Source of the DNA: Defluviitoga tunisiensis
GTDB taxonomy: Bacteria; Thermotogota; Thermotogae; Petrotogales; Petrotogaceae
Assembly (NCBI RefSeq): GCF_000953715.1
Contig: NZ_LN824141.1
Coordinates: 556,676-620,675, forward strand
Direction: 5' to 3'
DNA: 64,000 nucleotides
Part shown: positions 46,011 through 54,705 of the stretch, in pieces
Numbering within the stretch: position 1 is the first letter of the stretch
How the letters are laid out: each line of letters begins with the position of its first letter
Notes under the pieces: generated by a model
Database searches by the model: none
The model's input: only the letters and a program-made list of their open reading frames with translations
Told to the model about the DNA's origin: nothing
Position numbers and translations under genes: made by a program

Positions 46011-47180
46011 TTAAAGTACCTTTAATGTTTTGATTTCATTGAAGCCTAATACATTATCTAGAACTTCCCAAAAACTACCTTTTATGATTAATAAGTTTTC
46101 TTCTCTGTTGATTTCAAAAATTCCATTTTTTTCGATTAACTTTTCTAATTTGTTTACTATATTCTCAGTGAGTGAAGGACAGCTTCGAGTAACAGTTCCG
46201 TTGAATATCACGATTTCTGGGTCTAATACCATTATTACTGGTGCAAATACATCTGCGATCTTCTTTGAAATATATTCGAACTCTTTATTTACGATAGACA
46301 ATTGATTATTTCGTTCTAGTTCTACAAGAATTTGTTCACTATCTTCATAGGTTAAGTTTAATTTATTTTTAGCAAATTCAATAAGAGATCTTTCTGAAAT
46401 TATTTTTTCTAATTCTTCATACTCTCCTTTATATTCTACTTTTAATTGACCTATTTCTCCAGCATTTCCCTCTTTTCCTGTATAAAGGTCTCCATTTATT
46501 ATTATTCCCATTCCTATGCCCATGCTAAAATAAATAGCAAGCACATTATCGTATCGAGAATTACTTTCGTAGAATCCTTTAGCTAACAAATTAGCATCAT
46601 TTTCCCAAAAAACGGGTATCTTTTTATCTTCTAATGTAATATATTCATATATGGGTTCATCTTTCCATCCATAAAATCTACTTTTGATAATTTTTTTATT
46701 TTTTTTATCAATTGGGGTGGGAATAGCTACACAAATACCTAAGACCTCACATTGATTTTCTGATAATAAATCTCCTAATATTGTTTTAATTTCATTTTCT
46801 AATAGTTTCCATAAATCATGAAATTTGATATTTCGTTCAAAGGTCATCTTTTTATGCCGTAAATTATTTTGATGATTGTCTAAAAAGAATATATTTGCAT
46901 TTTGATACTCAATATGAACCACTATCGTTATTTTTGAATCAGGATTCAAAAATATTTTTTTTGATCTTCTTCCTAAACTACTTGAAGTATCTAGTTCCTC
47001 TAGAATAAACCCTTCTTCTATTAATTGAGCGACATTATTACTTACTGCGGGAAAACTAATATTTAAATCTTTAGATATGTTCGTTCTAGTTGTGAAGGTG
47101 TTATAATTTTTAAAGAGATAATACAAAATTCTTTTTTTGTTGGTTTCACTGATTTTTTCAGAAATTCTACTTTTAGCCAC
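46011..47180 (-). CDS. ROK family transcriptional regulator lacking the zinc motif
   Basis: A 389-residue ROK repressor. An N-terminal winged helix-turn-helix covers about residues 15-62 (TRTNISKDLNISFPAVSNNV). The ROK domain follows, with ENDANLLA near 193 and GIGMGIIINGDLYTGKEGNAGEIG near 221-244. Canonical ROK proteins have GEIGH and a CxCGxxGC zinc motif. Here the sequence reads GEIGQLKVEYKGEY with no Cys, so zinc binding appears lost. GTG start with GGGGGAGTGAG. Probably controls both this operon and the divergent ABC/phosphatase operon. Confidence 0.88.
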   Translation of the reverse strand: MAKSRISEKISETNKKRILYYLFKNYNTFTTRTNISKDLNISFPAVSNNVAQLIEEGFILEELDTSSSLGRRSKKIFLNPDSKITIVVHIEYQNANIFFLDNHQNNLRHKKMTFERNIKFHDLWKLLENEIKTILGDLLSENQCEVLGICVAIPTPIDKKNKKIIKSRFYGWKDEPIYEYITLEDKKIPVFWENDANLLAKGFYESNSRYDNVLAIYFSMGIGMGIIINGDLYTGKEGNAGEIGQLKVEYKGEYEELEKIISERSLIEFAKNKLNLTYEDSEQILVELERNNQLSIVNKEFEYISKKIADVFAPVIMVLDPEIVIFNGTVTRSCPSLTENIVNKLEKLIEKNGIFEINREENLLIIKGSFWEVLDNVLGFNEIKTLKVL

Positions 47181-47203
47181 GTTGACTCACTCCCCCAAAC
47201 TTT

Positions 47204-47254
47204 AACATGGAAATATACGAACATGCATATAACATATTTATATTTTCACATGTT
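47204..47254. promoter_or_regulatory. Candidate ROK operator in the divergent region
   Basis: An imperfect inverted repeat: AACATGGAAATAT (47204-47216) against ATATTTTCACATGTT (47240-47254), with one 2-nt bulge. A third AACATG half-site is at 47220-47225. It sits directly upstream of the ROK gene, just downstream of a possible minus-strand -10 (TATAAT complement at 47258-47263). It could be the operator for autoregulation. Confidence 0.4.
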
Positions 47255-47695
47255 TTAATTATAGTACAAAAATATAGTTTTTAAGTTAATATATTTTTAT
47301 CTTAAAAAATTATATTATATTTTTTAATTTATTAAAAATAGTATTACCACTATTTAAAAGGAAATAATGGTAAATAAACCCATTTAAAGCCGTTTGTACT
47401 AAAAATCCCCATTAATTTAAATTAATAATTATAAAAAGTCTTTTGATTTCTAAGAATTTTCAACTTAATTAGTCTTAAAATTGCCTAATCGTATGTCAAC
47501 AGGTATAAACAGAGATAGTATGATTTTGAAAAAAAGGTGAAGTTGATTATAATATTTTTAGTTTAAAAATATGATTTTCTACTCTTCAATTATTTTCAGT
47601 CCAAAAAAATTAAATTTAAAAATTCTACTTTTAGTTTTTTCCTGGATTTAAAGAAAGTAAATCTAAACTTTTATGGATGAAGGAGGTTATTGAGA
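47255..47695. other. Divergent control region, with promoter of the ABC/phosphatase operon
   Basis: About 440 nt without a gene. TTGAAA at 47526-47531, a 16-nt spacer and TATAAT at 47548-47553 make a fair plus-strand promoter, leaving a 5' leader of about 135 nt before the binding-protein gene. No repeat copy or strong hairpin was found. Confidence 0.5.
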
Positions 47696-48934
47696 ATGAA
47701 AAAGTTTCTTAGTGTGTTATTTTTAGTTACTTTATGTGTTGTGGGATTTTCTAAAACGACTATTGTTCACTGGATGCATCATTCGCCTGCAAGATTAGAA
47801 TTTGTTGATAAGATGGCCAAGCAGTTTATGGAGGAAAATCCAGATGTTGAAATAGTTATTCAGTCAATCCCTTTAAGTGAATATAAAACAAAATTGCTTG
47901 CAGCAGTAGCAGCTGGAAGTGGACCTGACGTCGCACAAGTTCCAGGCGAGGCAATGCTTGAACTTTACTATTATCAGGTTATTCAACCATTTCCAACTAC
48001 AGTTATGTCAATTGAAAAACTTCAAAAAGATTATATAGAACCTACCGTAAGAAATCTTATTATCGATGGTGAACTTTATGGTTTACCTACAGATGTTCAA
48101 ACAATTGTTTTATTCTATAACCCTGTGTTATTTGAACAAGCGGGTTTGGATCCTAATAGACCACCAGAAGACTGGAATGAATTGATAGAATACGCAAAGA
48201 AGTTAACAAAATGGGAAGATGGAAAAATGGTTCAAAGTGGTTGGGCATTTGAAGGTTATGATAGAGAATTAGAGACTATGATGAGATGTGCAGGAGCTAC
48301 ATTCTGGGAAGATGAAAAACAGACTAAAGTTAAGTTAGAGCCAGCAATCCTTGAAACCTATGAATTTTATAAAAAGGCTATTGAAGAACACAAGGTATAC
48401 ACACCAGAATTTGGTTCAAGATGGACAGGTTTTAGACAAATTAAAGAAGGTATGGTGCTAGGTCATGGGGCAATGGTTGGTTCTTTTATGGTTGGAAGTC
48501 ATCCTGATTTAGTTTTTAGAACAGCCCCTGTTCCAAAACATCCGGTAACTGGAAAAAGAATTACAGCACTTACATCTTGGTCGCTGTCTATAATGGAAGG
48601 ATGTAAAGATCCAGAGGCAGCAGCAAAGTGGTTGTTATATATAACCTCAGAAGATGCACAGAGAAAGTGGTTGGAAGAAACTGGAGAATTACCTTCTCTA
48701 AAAGTTGTTGCAAATGATCCAAAATATAAAGATGATCCTCTTTTAGGTGCTGTAGTTGATTCTTTAAATTATGCTGAACCAACATTTTCAAAAGGTTGGG
48801 CCAACCCATCTTCTATGTTACGTGATGCATACAACGAGATAATAAAGAAAGGTGTTCCTATTGAGGAAGCTGCCTCAAAAGCAATAAAAGAGATAAATAA
48901 ATATCTAGAAGAGACTTTTGGACAATTTGAATAA
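47696..48934 (+). CDS. ABC transporter sugar-binding protein (family 1)
   Basis: A 412-residue extracytoplasmic solute-binding protein. MKKFLSVLFLVTLCVVGFS is a signal peptide (no lipobox at the cleavage site). IVHWMHHSPARLEFVDKMAKQF follows, then VVIQ-type strands, GSGPDVAQVPGEAM near 70 and GLPTDVQTIVLFYNP near 125, typical of UgpB/MalE-type binding proteins for sugars or glycerol-phosphates. I place the start at ATG 47696, 9 nt after GGAGG. First gene of the operon, followed by a hairpin and then phosphoesterase and permease genes. Confidence 0.92.
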   Translation: MKKFLSVLFLVTLCVVGFSKTTIVHWMHHSPARLEFVDKMAKQFMEENPDVEIVIQSIPLSEYKTKLLAAVAAGSGPDVAQVPGEAMLELYYYQVIQPFPTTVMSIEKLQKDYIEPTVRNLIIDGELYGLPTDVQTIVLFYNPVLFEQAGLDPNRPPEDWNELIEYAKKLTKWEDGKMVQSGWAFEGYDRELETMMRCAGATFWEDEKQTKVKLEPAILETYEFYKKAIEEHKVYTPEFGSRWTGFRQIKEGMVLGHGAMVGSFMVGSHPDLVFRTAPVPKHPVTGKRITALTSWSLSIMEGCKDPEAAAKWLLYITSEDAQRKWLEETGELPSLKVVANDPKYKDDPLLGAVVDSLNYAEPTFSKGWANPSSMLRDAYNEIIKKGVPIEEAASKAIKEINKYLEETFGQFE

Positions 48935-48969
48935 TATTTATAACTCTCAATTAAATTCCTAATTAAAAT

Positions 48970-48985
48970 GCCCCCTTATGGGGGC
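48970..48985 (+). terminator. Hairpin behind the binding-protein gene
   Basis: GCCCCC-ttat-GGGGGC with a short CCTTTT tail. Position after the first gene of an ABC operon suggests partial termination, giving more binding protein than permease. Confidence 0.7.
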
Positions 48986-49102
48986 CCTTTTAGAATATAG
49001 TTAAAAATCCGTCTTTTTAAAACGTAACTTTAATCAATAATGCAAATCATAAAGCATAGTTGAATTGTGATAGATTATATTTCACTGACGGGAGGTAGAG
49101 TG

Positions 49103-50506
49103 TTGAAAAAAACTTATTCAAATAAAATACTTTTTTATTCATTATTATTTGTGTTTATTTTTAGTAATGTAATTTGTTATGGAGCTCTGACTAAAGGTCA
49201 AATAGAATCTGAAGAGAAGGGTTATTTTATTTATATTATTTGGGATGCCTTTAGATATGATTATTATGAGTGGGCAAACAGCGGGCAATATCCAGGAACA
49301 CCTGCACTTAACGAACTTATCGAGAATGGCGTTTTATTTACAGACGCAAGTACTGGCATACCTTCAATTACTAATCCAATGCAAGCTGTATTAGTAACAG
49401 GGGCTTATCCCAGAACAACTGGAAATATTTATAGATATTTTGATAAAGAGGATCAAATTGTAAAGCAAACTCGTAGAGATAATTCCGCAGAAACATTAGC
49501 AGAAGCTGCATCAAAACAAGGATTAAAAGTAGCGTCGGTTCAGCAATTTATGGTTCAAGATAGAGGAACGAGTTATGAAGATCCTTCTCATCTATATATT
49601 CAACCGTCTGGAAGTTTTCAGAAAAGAGTCGATGAGTCAATCAAAATCTTGAAAGGACAACCTGTTGTAACTCAAGGCGATACTGAAGTAGTATTTGAAG
49701 GTATACCAGATATTATGTTCATATACTCAGATGATTTAGATACAGTTGGTCATAACGAAAAACCTTCATATGGTTATTATGATTCAATACCCGCTGATAG
49801 AGAAGAAGAAAGAATTGAAAGGTGCGTTGAGGTTTTAATTCAAATGGATAGTGAATTAGCAAGATTAATAGATACTTTAAAAGAGATAGGAATTTACGAA
49901 AAAACCTCATTTGTTATAGCGGCAGATCACGGAATGACACCTTATTCAGGAACATCTAGTCTTAATGATTTAATAGAAATATTGGAAAATTGTTTAGAAG
50001 CGTTAGGACACCGGGTTAATAATGATACTGTGGTATTTTTGGCTAAAGATCAAGCAGCTAATGAAGCTAATAAAATCGTTATTGTTAGTGTTGGTCTTCA
50101 AGCTCAAATCTATTTAAACTGGGATTTTACGCAAGAAGAGTATGATTTTATTGTAAATGAGTTGAAATCTAGTTTATATAGCGAATTCATAGGAGGTGTT
50201 TTAACCTTCGATGAACTTCAAGCAAGAGGATCTCATCCGAAAACAGGAGATATGTTAGTATGGCCCAAACCACCGCATCATTTTAAAGATAGTAAGACAA
50301 ATTATAAAGCTCCTGGAGGGCATGATACAATAGATGAAAGTAGTCAGCACGTGTTTTTGTTGATGAGTGGAGCAGGTTTTAAAAAGGGAACCACAATAAA
50401 TAAGAAGGTTTATAATTGGGATATTGTTCCGACAATTTCAAAGGTGCTCAAAATAGAACCTCCAGAAAATGCGGATGGCAAAGTTGTTATTGAAGCAATT
50501 CAATAA
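49103..50506 (+). CDS. Exported phosphodiesterase/nucleotide pyrophosphatase (alkaline phosphatase superfamily)
   Basis: A 467-residue enzyme with an N-terminal signal or anchor (KILFYSLLFVFIFSNVICYG). All NPP-type metal residues are visible: D in IIWDAFRYD, nucleophile T in GIPSITNPMQAVLVTG, D and H in YSDDLDTVGHNE, DH in IAADHGM and H in PGGHDTI. It would cleave a phosphodiester or phosphomonoester outside the membrane. I place the start at TTG 49103, 7 nt after GGAGG; the frame extends to 49067 without a ribosome binding site. Placed between the binding protein and its permeases, so its product is probably the transport substrate. Confidence 0.87.
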   Translation: MKKTYSNKILFYSLLFVFIFSNVICYGALTKGQIESEEKGYFIYIIWDAFRYDYYEWANSGQYPGTPALNELIENGVLFTDASTGIPSITNPMQAVLVTGAYPRTTGNIYRYFDKEDQIVKQTRRDNSAETLAEAASKQGLKVASVQQFMVQDRGTSYEDPSHLYIQPSGSFQKRVDESIKILKGQPVVTQGDTEVVFEGIPDIMFIYSDDLDTVGHNEKPSYGYYDSIPADREEERIERCVEVLIQMDSELARLIDTLKEIGIYEKTSFVIAADHGMTPYSGTSSLNDLIEILENCLEALGHRVNNDTVVFLAKDQAANEANKIVIVSVGLQAQIYLNWDFTQEEYDFIVNELKSSLYSEFIGGVLTFDELQARGSHPKTGDMLVWPKPPHHFKDSKTNYKAPGGHDTIDESSQHVFLLMSGAGFKKGTTINKKVYNWDIVPTISKVLKIEPPENADGKVVIEAIQ

Positions 50507-50644
50507 AATGTAATTATTGTATTAAACCTGTAATAGATTAAGGGGCGAAAAATTTTTCTTATAGATAAACATTGGCCAAAAATTATATTGTTTATTTTAA
50601 AGTAATTTAGGAGAATATATCAGAGCTATTTTCGCTCCTTTTTC

Positions 50645-50680
50645 TAGTTAGAACCATGGTGGTGTTTTTATTTTAAAGTG
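50645..50680 (+). repeat. Possible leader-associated repeat, copy F (fragment)
   Basis: TTAGAACCATGGTGGTGTT followed by TTTA matches the TTAGAACTATGGAGGTATT core of copy B with three differences over about 23 nt. It lies 44 nt before the permease gene in the same orientation. Upstream, AAGGGGCGAAAA (50540-50551) can pair with TTTTCGCTCCTT (50629-50640). Confidence 0.4.
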
Positions 50681-50723
50681 ATGGATAACAATTTAATGTT
50701 TACTGCGTGAGGGGAGGAATTAG

Positions 50724-51965
50724 ATGAATTCCTATAATAAGAACTTGAATATCTTATTTATTCCAGGTATTTTGATATCGACTATAGGTCTATTTTTGCC
50801 TATAATTGCAGATAAAGGAATCATGTTTATAAAAGATTTTAATTTTTTTGGTATACCACTTTTATATATTTTTATTATACTAATAGCAATCAATTTTTTG
50901 TTAAACTTTACCAAAAAAAGAAAATTATTGCTCTTAACATCTTTTATTCAACTATTTTTCGTGCTTTCCTTACCTTTTCTTAGGAATCAATGGAAACAAG
51001 TTTATCGAGCAAAATTTATCCTATATTTTTTCAAAAAGGCTTCATTTGGTTGGTATTTTTTGGCAATTGGGAGTATTTTCTTATTAATTTATGCGTTTAA
51101 ACTATATTCTAAGAAAAAGACTATACCTTATCTGTTTGTTACACCGACACTCGCTGGAGTTGGTTTTTTAACCTTTTTCCCAGCTATATTTGCTATATTT
51201 ATTAGTTTTAGAAAATGGAATTTGCTGGTTCCTGTAAAACCTTTTGTGGGATTGTCAAACTATGCGCAAGCGATAACCGATGAGTATTTTTTAAGGTCTT
51301 TGTGGATCAGTTTTAAATATGCTTTAGGTGTAGTTCCGAGTCGTATTATATTTGGTTTCATTTTTGCATATTTAATATACTCTATTCCTAAGTTTAAAAG
51401 CTTTTTTAGGGTTGTTTATTTTTTACCAGTAGTTACTTCAACAGTTGCAGTAAGTGTTATCTGGAAATGGATTTATCATCCATACTATGGATTAGCAAAT
51501 TATGTAGTTAGTCTATTTGGAATGAATCCTATAGACTGGTTAGGAAATCCGTCAATAGCCATTTGGGCAGTCGCAGCAGTTTCTGTATGGAGATCTTTAG
51601 GATATGATATTATTATTTTCCTATCGGGGTTAAATGACATACCTGATACGGTTTTAGAGGCATCACAAATAGATGGAGCAACAAGATGGCAACAATTTTG
51701 GAAGATTATTGTTCCATTAATTAAACCTTCACTTGTGTTGATATTTATAACTTCAACAATTAGCGCAATACAGGTGTTTACAGAAATTTATATGATGACC
51801 GGAGGTAACGCAGACACCAAAACTGCTGTCTATTATATTTGGGAGTATGGTTTTAGTAGACTACAAATGGGATATGCATGTGCGATGTCTATGATATTAT
51901 TTGGTATAATTTTAATTATTTCACTTATTCAAATGAGAGTTACAAACCTTTTCAAGGAGGAGTAA
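50724..51965 (+). CDS. ABC sugar permease with extra N-terminal membrane domain
   Basis: A 413-residue inner membrane permease. The C-terminal 280 residues (from about 133, TIPYLFVTPTLAGVGFL) are a standard MalF/UgpA-type permease with six helices and the EAA loop EASQIDGATRWQQFWKIIVP near 310-330 that docks the ATPase. The first 130 residues add about four more helices (residues 9-28, 42-62, 68-86 and 105-128), absent from most UgpA homologues. ATG start with GGGGAGGA. The partner permease starts 3 nt after its stop. No ATPase gene is in the cluster. Confidence 0.9.
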   Translation: MNSYNKNLNILFIPGILISTIGLFLPIIADKGIMFIKDFNFFGIPLLYIFIILIAINFLLNFTKKRKLLLLTSFIQLFFVLSLPFLRNQWKQVYRAKFILYFFKKASFGWYFLAIGSIFLLIYAFKLYSKKKTIPYLFVTPTLAGVGFLTFFPAIFAIFISFRKWNLLVPVKPFVGLSNYAQAITDEYFLRSLWISFKYALGVVPSRIIFGFIFAYLIYSIPKFKSFFRVVYFLPVVTSTVAVSVIWKWIYHPYYGLANYVVSLFGMNPIDWLGNPSIAIWAVAAVSVWRSLGYDIIIFLSGLNDIPDTVLEASQIDGATRWQQFWKIIVPLIKPSLVLIFITSTISAIQVFTEIYMMTGGNADTKTAVYYIWEYGFSRLQMGYACAMSMILFGIILIISLIQMRVTNLFKEE

Positions 51966-51967
51966 CT

Positions 51968-52804
51968 ATGAAATCTAAGAAGAAAACTGATAGAATTTTT
52001 TATACATTTTGTTATATTATTCTTTTGGCAGTCGCTGTCATAATGATAGTTCCATTTTTATGGATGATTTTATCAACATTTAAGCCTTTACATGAGTTGT
52101 ATCAATTTCCACCAACTTTTTTACCGAAAAATTTCACTTTTGAAAATTATAAAGAGGTATTTACAACAGTACCTTTCTTTAAATACTATATAAATTCTTT
52201 TATAGTTACCATTTGTTCAGTAGCATTAACTTTATTCACATCTTCTACTGCAGGGTTTGCATTTGCAAAGTATCATTTTAAAGGAAGAAATGCGATATTC
52301 AAGATGCTTTTAAGTGCAATGATGATTCCTTTTCCTGTAACAATTATTCCTTTATATATTATGGTATATGAATTGGGCTTGGTAGATACCTATGCAGCTT
52401 TGATCGTAACGGGTTCTATAAGTATCTTTGGAACTTTTTTGATGCGGCAGTTTATACATGGAATACCGGATGATCTTTTAGATGCGGCCCGTATTGACGG
52501 AGCCAGTGAATGGTTGATATATAGAAAGGTTATTTTGCCCAATATAAAACCAGTTTTATCAGCCCTAGCAATTTTATCGTTTATGGGAAGCTGGAACGCA
52601 TTCTTATGGCCTTTGTTAGTAGTAAATACAGACAAACATAAAACCATTCAATTAGGCGTTCAATACTTTTCACAGCAGTATGGAGATTTAGTACATTTAC
52701 AATTAACTGCTGCAGCCATGGCAATTTTACCTATTATAATTGTATATTTATTCCTACAAGAACAATTTATCAAAGGAATTACTATGAGTGGGGTGAAAGG
52801 ATAA
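51968..52804 (+). CDS. ABC sugar permease (MalG/UgpE type)
   Basis: A 278-residue permease with six membrane helices. FLWMILSTFKPLHELYQFPP near residue 30, GFAFAKYHFKGRN near 98 and the EAA loop DAARIDGASEWLIYRKVILP near 180 are standard. The start is ATG 51968 with AAGGAGGAG overlapping the end of the first permease. A longer frame is not supported. It pairs with the 413-residue permease; both need a shared MsmX/UgpC-type ATPase from elsewhere. Confidence 0.94.
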   Translation: MKSKKKTDRIFYTFCYIILLAVAVIMIVPFLWMILSTFKPLHELYQFPPTFLPKNFTFENYKEVFTTVPFFKYYINSFIVTICSVALTLFTSSTAGFAFAKYHFKGRNAIFKMLLSAMMIPFPVTIIPLYIMVYELGLVDTYAALIVTGSISIFGTFLMRQFIHGIPDDLLDAARIDGASEWLIYRKVILPNIKPVLSALAILSFMGSWNAFLWPLLVVNTDKHKTIQLGVQYFSQQYGDLVHLQLTAAAMAILPIIIVYLFLQEQFIKGITMSGVKG

Positions 52805-53917
52805 GTGATAAAAATAAAAAAACACCTAACTATATTGCTCGTTCTTATTTCAGCGATAATATTAATTGCACATCCAAAAAATGTAGTGATAATAATGGGA
52901 GATGGAATGGGTTATAATCATTTACTTTTGTCAGAATTTTTGGCAGAAATAAATGATTTAGAGATTGCAACAAACAAGTTTCAAGTAGCTTCTTTAGTTA
53001 GAAACGAAACAGTTGATAATATTGTGACTGATTCTGCAGCGGCTGCAACCGCTTTTTTATGTGGACAAAAAACTAAGCTAGGATATTTAGGAATGGATAA
53101 GGATCAAAATCCTATTAATTCTATAGCTACTATTTTGAAAAAAGAAGGATATAAAATAGGTTTAATAACTAACACAAAATTTTCTGATGCAACACCCGCT
53201 GCAATGTATGCTCATACATTTCGAGATGACAAAAATAAGATAATAGAAGATCTTATAGACTCAGATTTTTTAGACTTTTTTGTAGCAGGAGGTTTAGAAG
53301 ACTTAGGAGTGAATCCCTTTACATTAAAACCAACCTCTAAGTCACCATTAAAAAAAATAAACGAAAAAGGATATAAAATATATGGCATTAATTATGAGCC
53401 TTTATTTGATTCGTCTGATGATAAATTCATGGCGTTTGTTTCACTGGGGCATAAAAGTTTTGAAAATCAATTGAATGCCGGAGAACCCACTTATCTTGAG
53501 ATTATAGAAAAAACAATTTCAAAAATAAATTTTAACGATCCTTTATTTCTTTTTGTTGAATGTGGAAGGATAGATCATGCATCTCATATAAACGACGAAA
53601 AAGCACTTAAAGCTGAATTGGTAATGTTTCAGAAAATAGTAGATTATCTTACAAACGTTTTCTCACCAGAAGATACCTTGTTTATAATTTTTGCAGATCA
53701 TGAAACAGGAGGTCTTTCGCTTCTGTCGTCTCCCACAAAAAGTGATGATATTTCTATAAAATGGAATGCTACAGATCATACAGCTACTTATATACCCTTT
53801 CTAACTTATGGAAATTCAAAAGATATTTTTCCAAAACATATGCATCATGAAGACGTGAAGAATACTTTATTAAAAATATTAGAAATAGAAATTTCTGAAG
53901 GAGTGTACGCAAGATGA
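52805..53917 (+). CDS. Exported alkaline phosphatase
   Basis: A 370-residue PhoA-family phosphomonoesterase with a signal peptide (KKHLTILLVLISAIILIAH). The active site is complete: D33 in IIMGDGMGYNH, S77 nucleophile in TDSAAAATAF, SDATPAAMYAH (T and H of the metal site), VECGRIDHASH (E, D, H), FADHETGGLSL (D, H) and TDHTATYIPF (H). It would release Pi from an extracytoplasmic phosphate ester. The GTG start follows the permease stop with no gap. The stop overlaps the next gene by 4 nt. Confidence 0.92.
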   Translation: MIKIKKHLTILLVLISAIILIAHPKNVVIIMGDGMGYNHLLLSEFLAEINDLEIATNKFQVASLVRNETVDNIVTDSAAAATAFLCGQKTKLGYLGMDKDQNPINSIATILKKEGYKIGLITNTKFSDATPAAMYAHTFRDDKNKIIEDLIDSDFLDFFVAGGLEDLGVNPFTLKPTSKSPLKKINEKGYKIYGINYEPLFDSSDDKFMAFVSLGHKSFENQLNAGEPTYLEIIEKTISKINFNDPLFLFVECGRIDHASHINDEKALKAELVMFQKIVDYLTNVFSPEDTLFIIFADHETGGLSLLSSPTKSDDISIKWNATDHTATYIPFLTYGNSKDIFPKHMHHEDVKNTLLKILEIEISEGVYAR

Positions 53918-54675
53918 AAAAAAAGCTTGTATTTATTATGTTTGTATTAATATTAACATCTTTTTCTTTTGCTGCGATAAAGGTGATGACATATAATATT
54001 CAACATGGATTAGGAATGGATGAGGTATTTGATTTTCAAAGAACTATTGATGTATTAAAGGAAGAGAACCCAGATATATTAATGGTTCAAGAGGTAGATC
54101 AAGGTAGATCTAGAAGTTTAAATCTAAAACAAGCTGAAATTATAGCAGACGAACTAGGAATGGATTATTATTTTTATCCAACTGAAGGAAAGGATAATTA
54201 TGGGGTAGCTATTTTTAGTAAATTTAAAGCTATTGAAAAATTTGGATTTGATTTGCCCCAACCCAAATGGATGTTAGCTACACAAAGAGGGGCAGCAGCT
54301 ATGGTGATTGAAGTTGATGGAAAGCAAATGCTTGTAATTAGTACTCACCTAGGTCTTGGAGGTTTGCAGGAAATACAAACAGAGGTTATGGAATTATTAA
54401 ACGTTTCAGAAAAATATGGGTTACCTACACTAATAGGTGGAGATTTTAATATATCATATTTTGAATTATCCTATGGTGTTAAAGAATTTCTACATAAATT
54501 TGAATCTGTTAATCAAGAACTTAAAAAAGAAATTAAGACTTTTCAATCAGATTTTCCAGGTTCACAAATAGATTTTATATTTTTTACAAGAGGAGATTTT
54601 AAAATTATGGATGCATATACTGTAAATTCGTTTGCTTCAGATCATTTACCTCTGATTTCTTTAATAGAGTTTTAA
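53914..54675 (+). CDS. Exported endonuclease/exonuclease/phosphatase (EEP) family phosphoesterase
   Basis: A 253-residue EEP-fold enzyme with signal peptide (KKKLVFIMFVLILTSFSFAA). Catalytic segments: VMTYNIQHG (N), LMVQEVDQG (E), GGDFNISY (D, N) and FASDHLPLISL (D, H). The family includes sphingomyelinases, inositol polyphosphate phosphatases and nucleases. Export and context favour cleavage of a phosphodiester in a lipid headgroup or polyol. ATG start overlaps the alkaline phosphatase stop (ATGA), so translation is coupled. Confidence 0.88.
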   Translation: MKKKLVFIMFVLILTSFSFAAIKVMTYNIQHGLGMDEVFDFQRTIDVLKEENPDILMVQEVDQGRSRSLNLKQAEIIADELGMDYYFYPTEGKDNYGVAIFSKFKAIEKFGFDLPQPKWMLATQRGAAAMVIEVDGKQMLVISTHLGLGGLQEIQTEVMELLNVSEKYGLPTLIGGDFNISYFELSYGVKEFLHKFESVNQELKKEIKTFQSDFPGSQIDFIFFTRGDFKIMDAYTVNSFASDHLPLISLIEF

Positions 54676-54705
54676 TAATTACTAATATCATAGAGGGTGT
54701 TTAAG

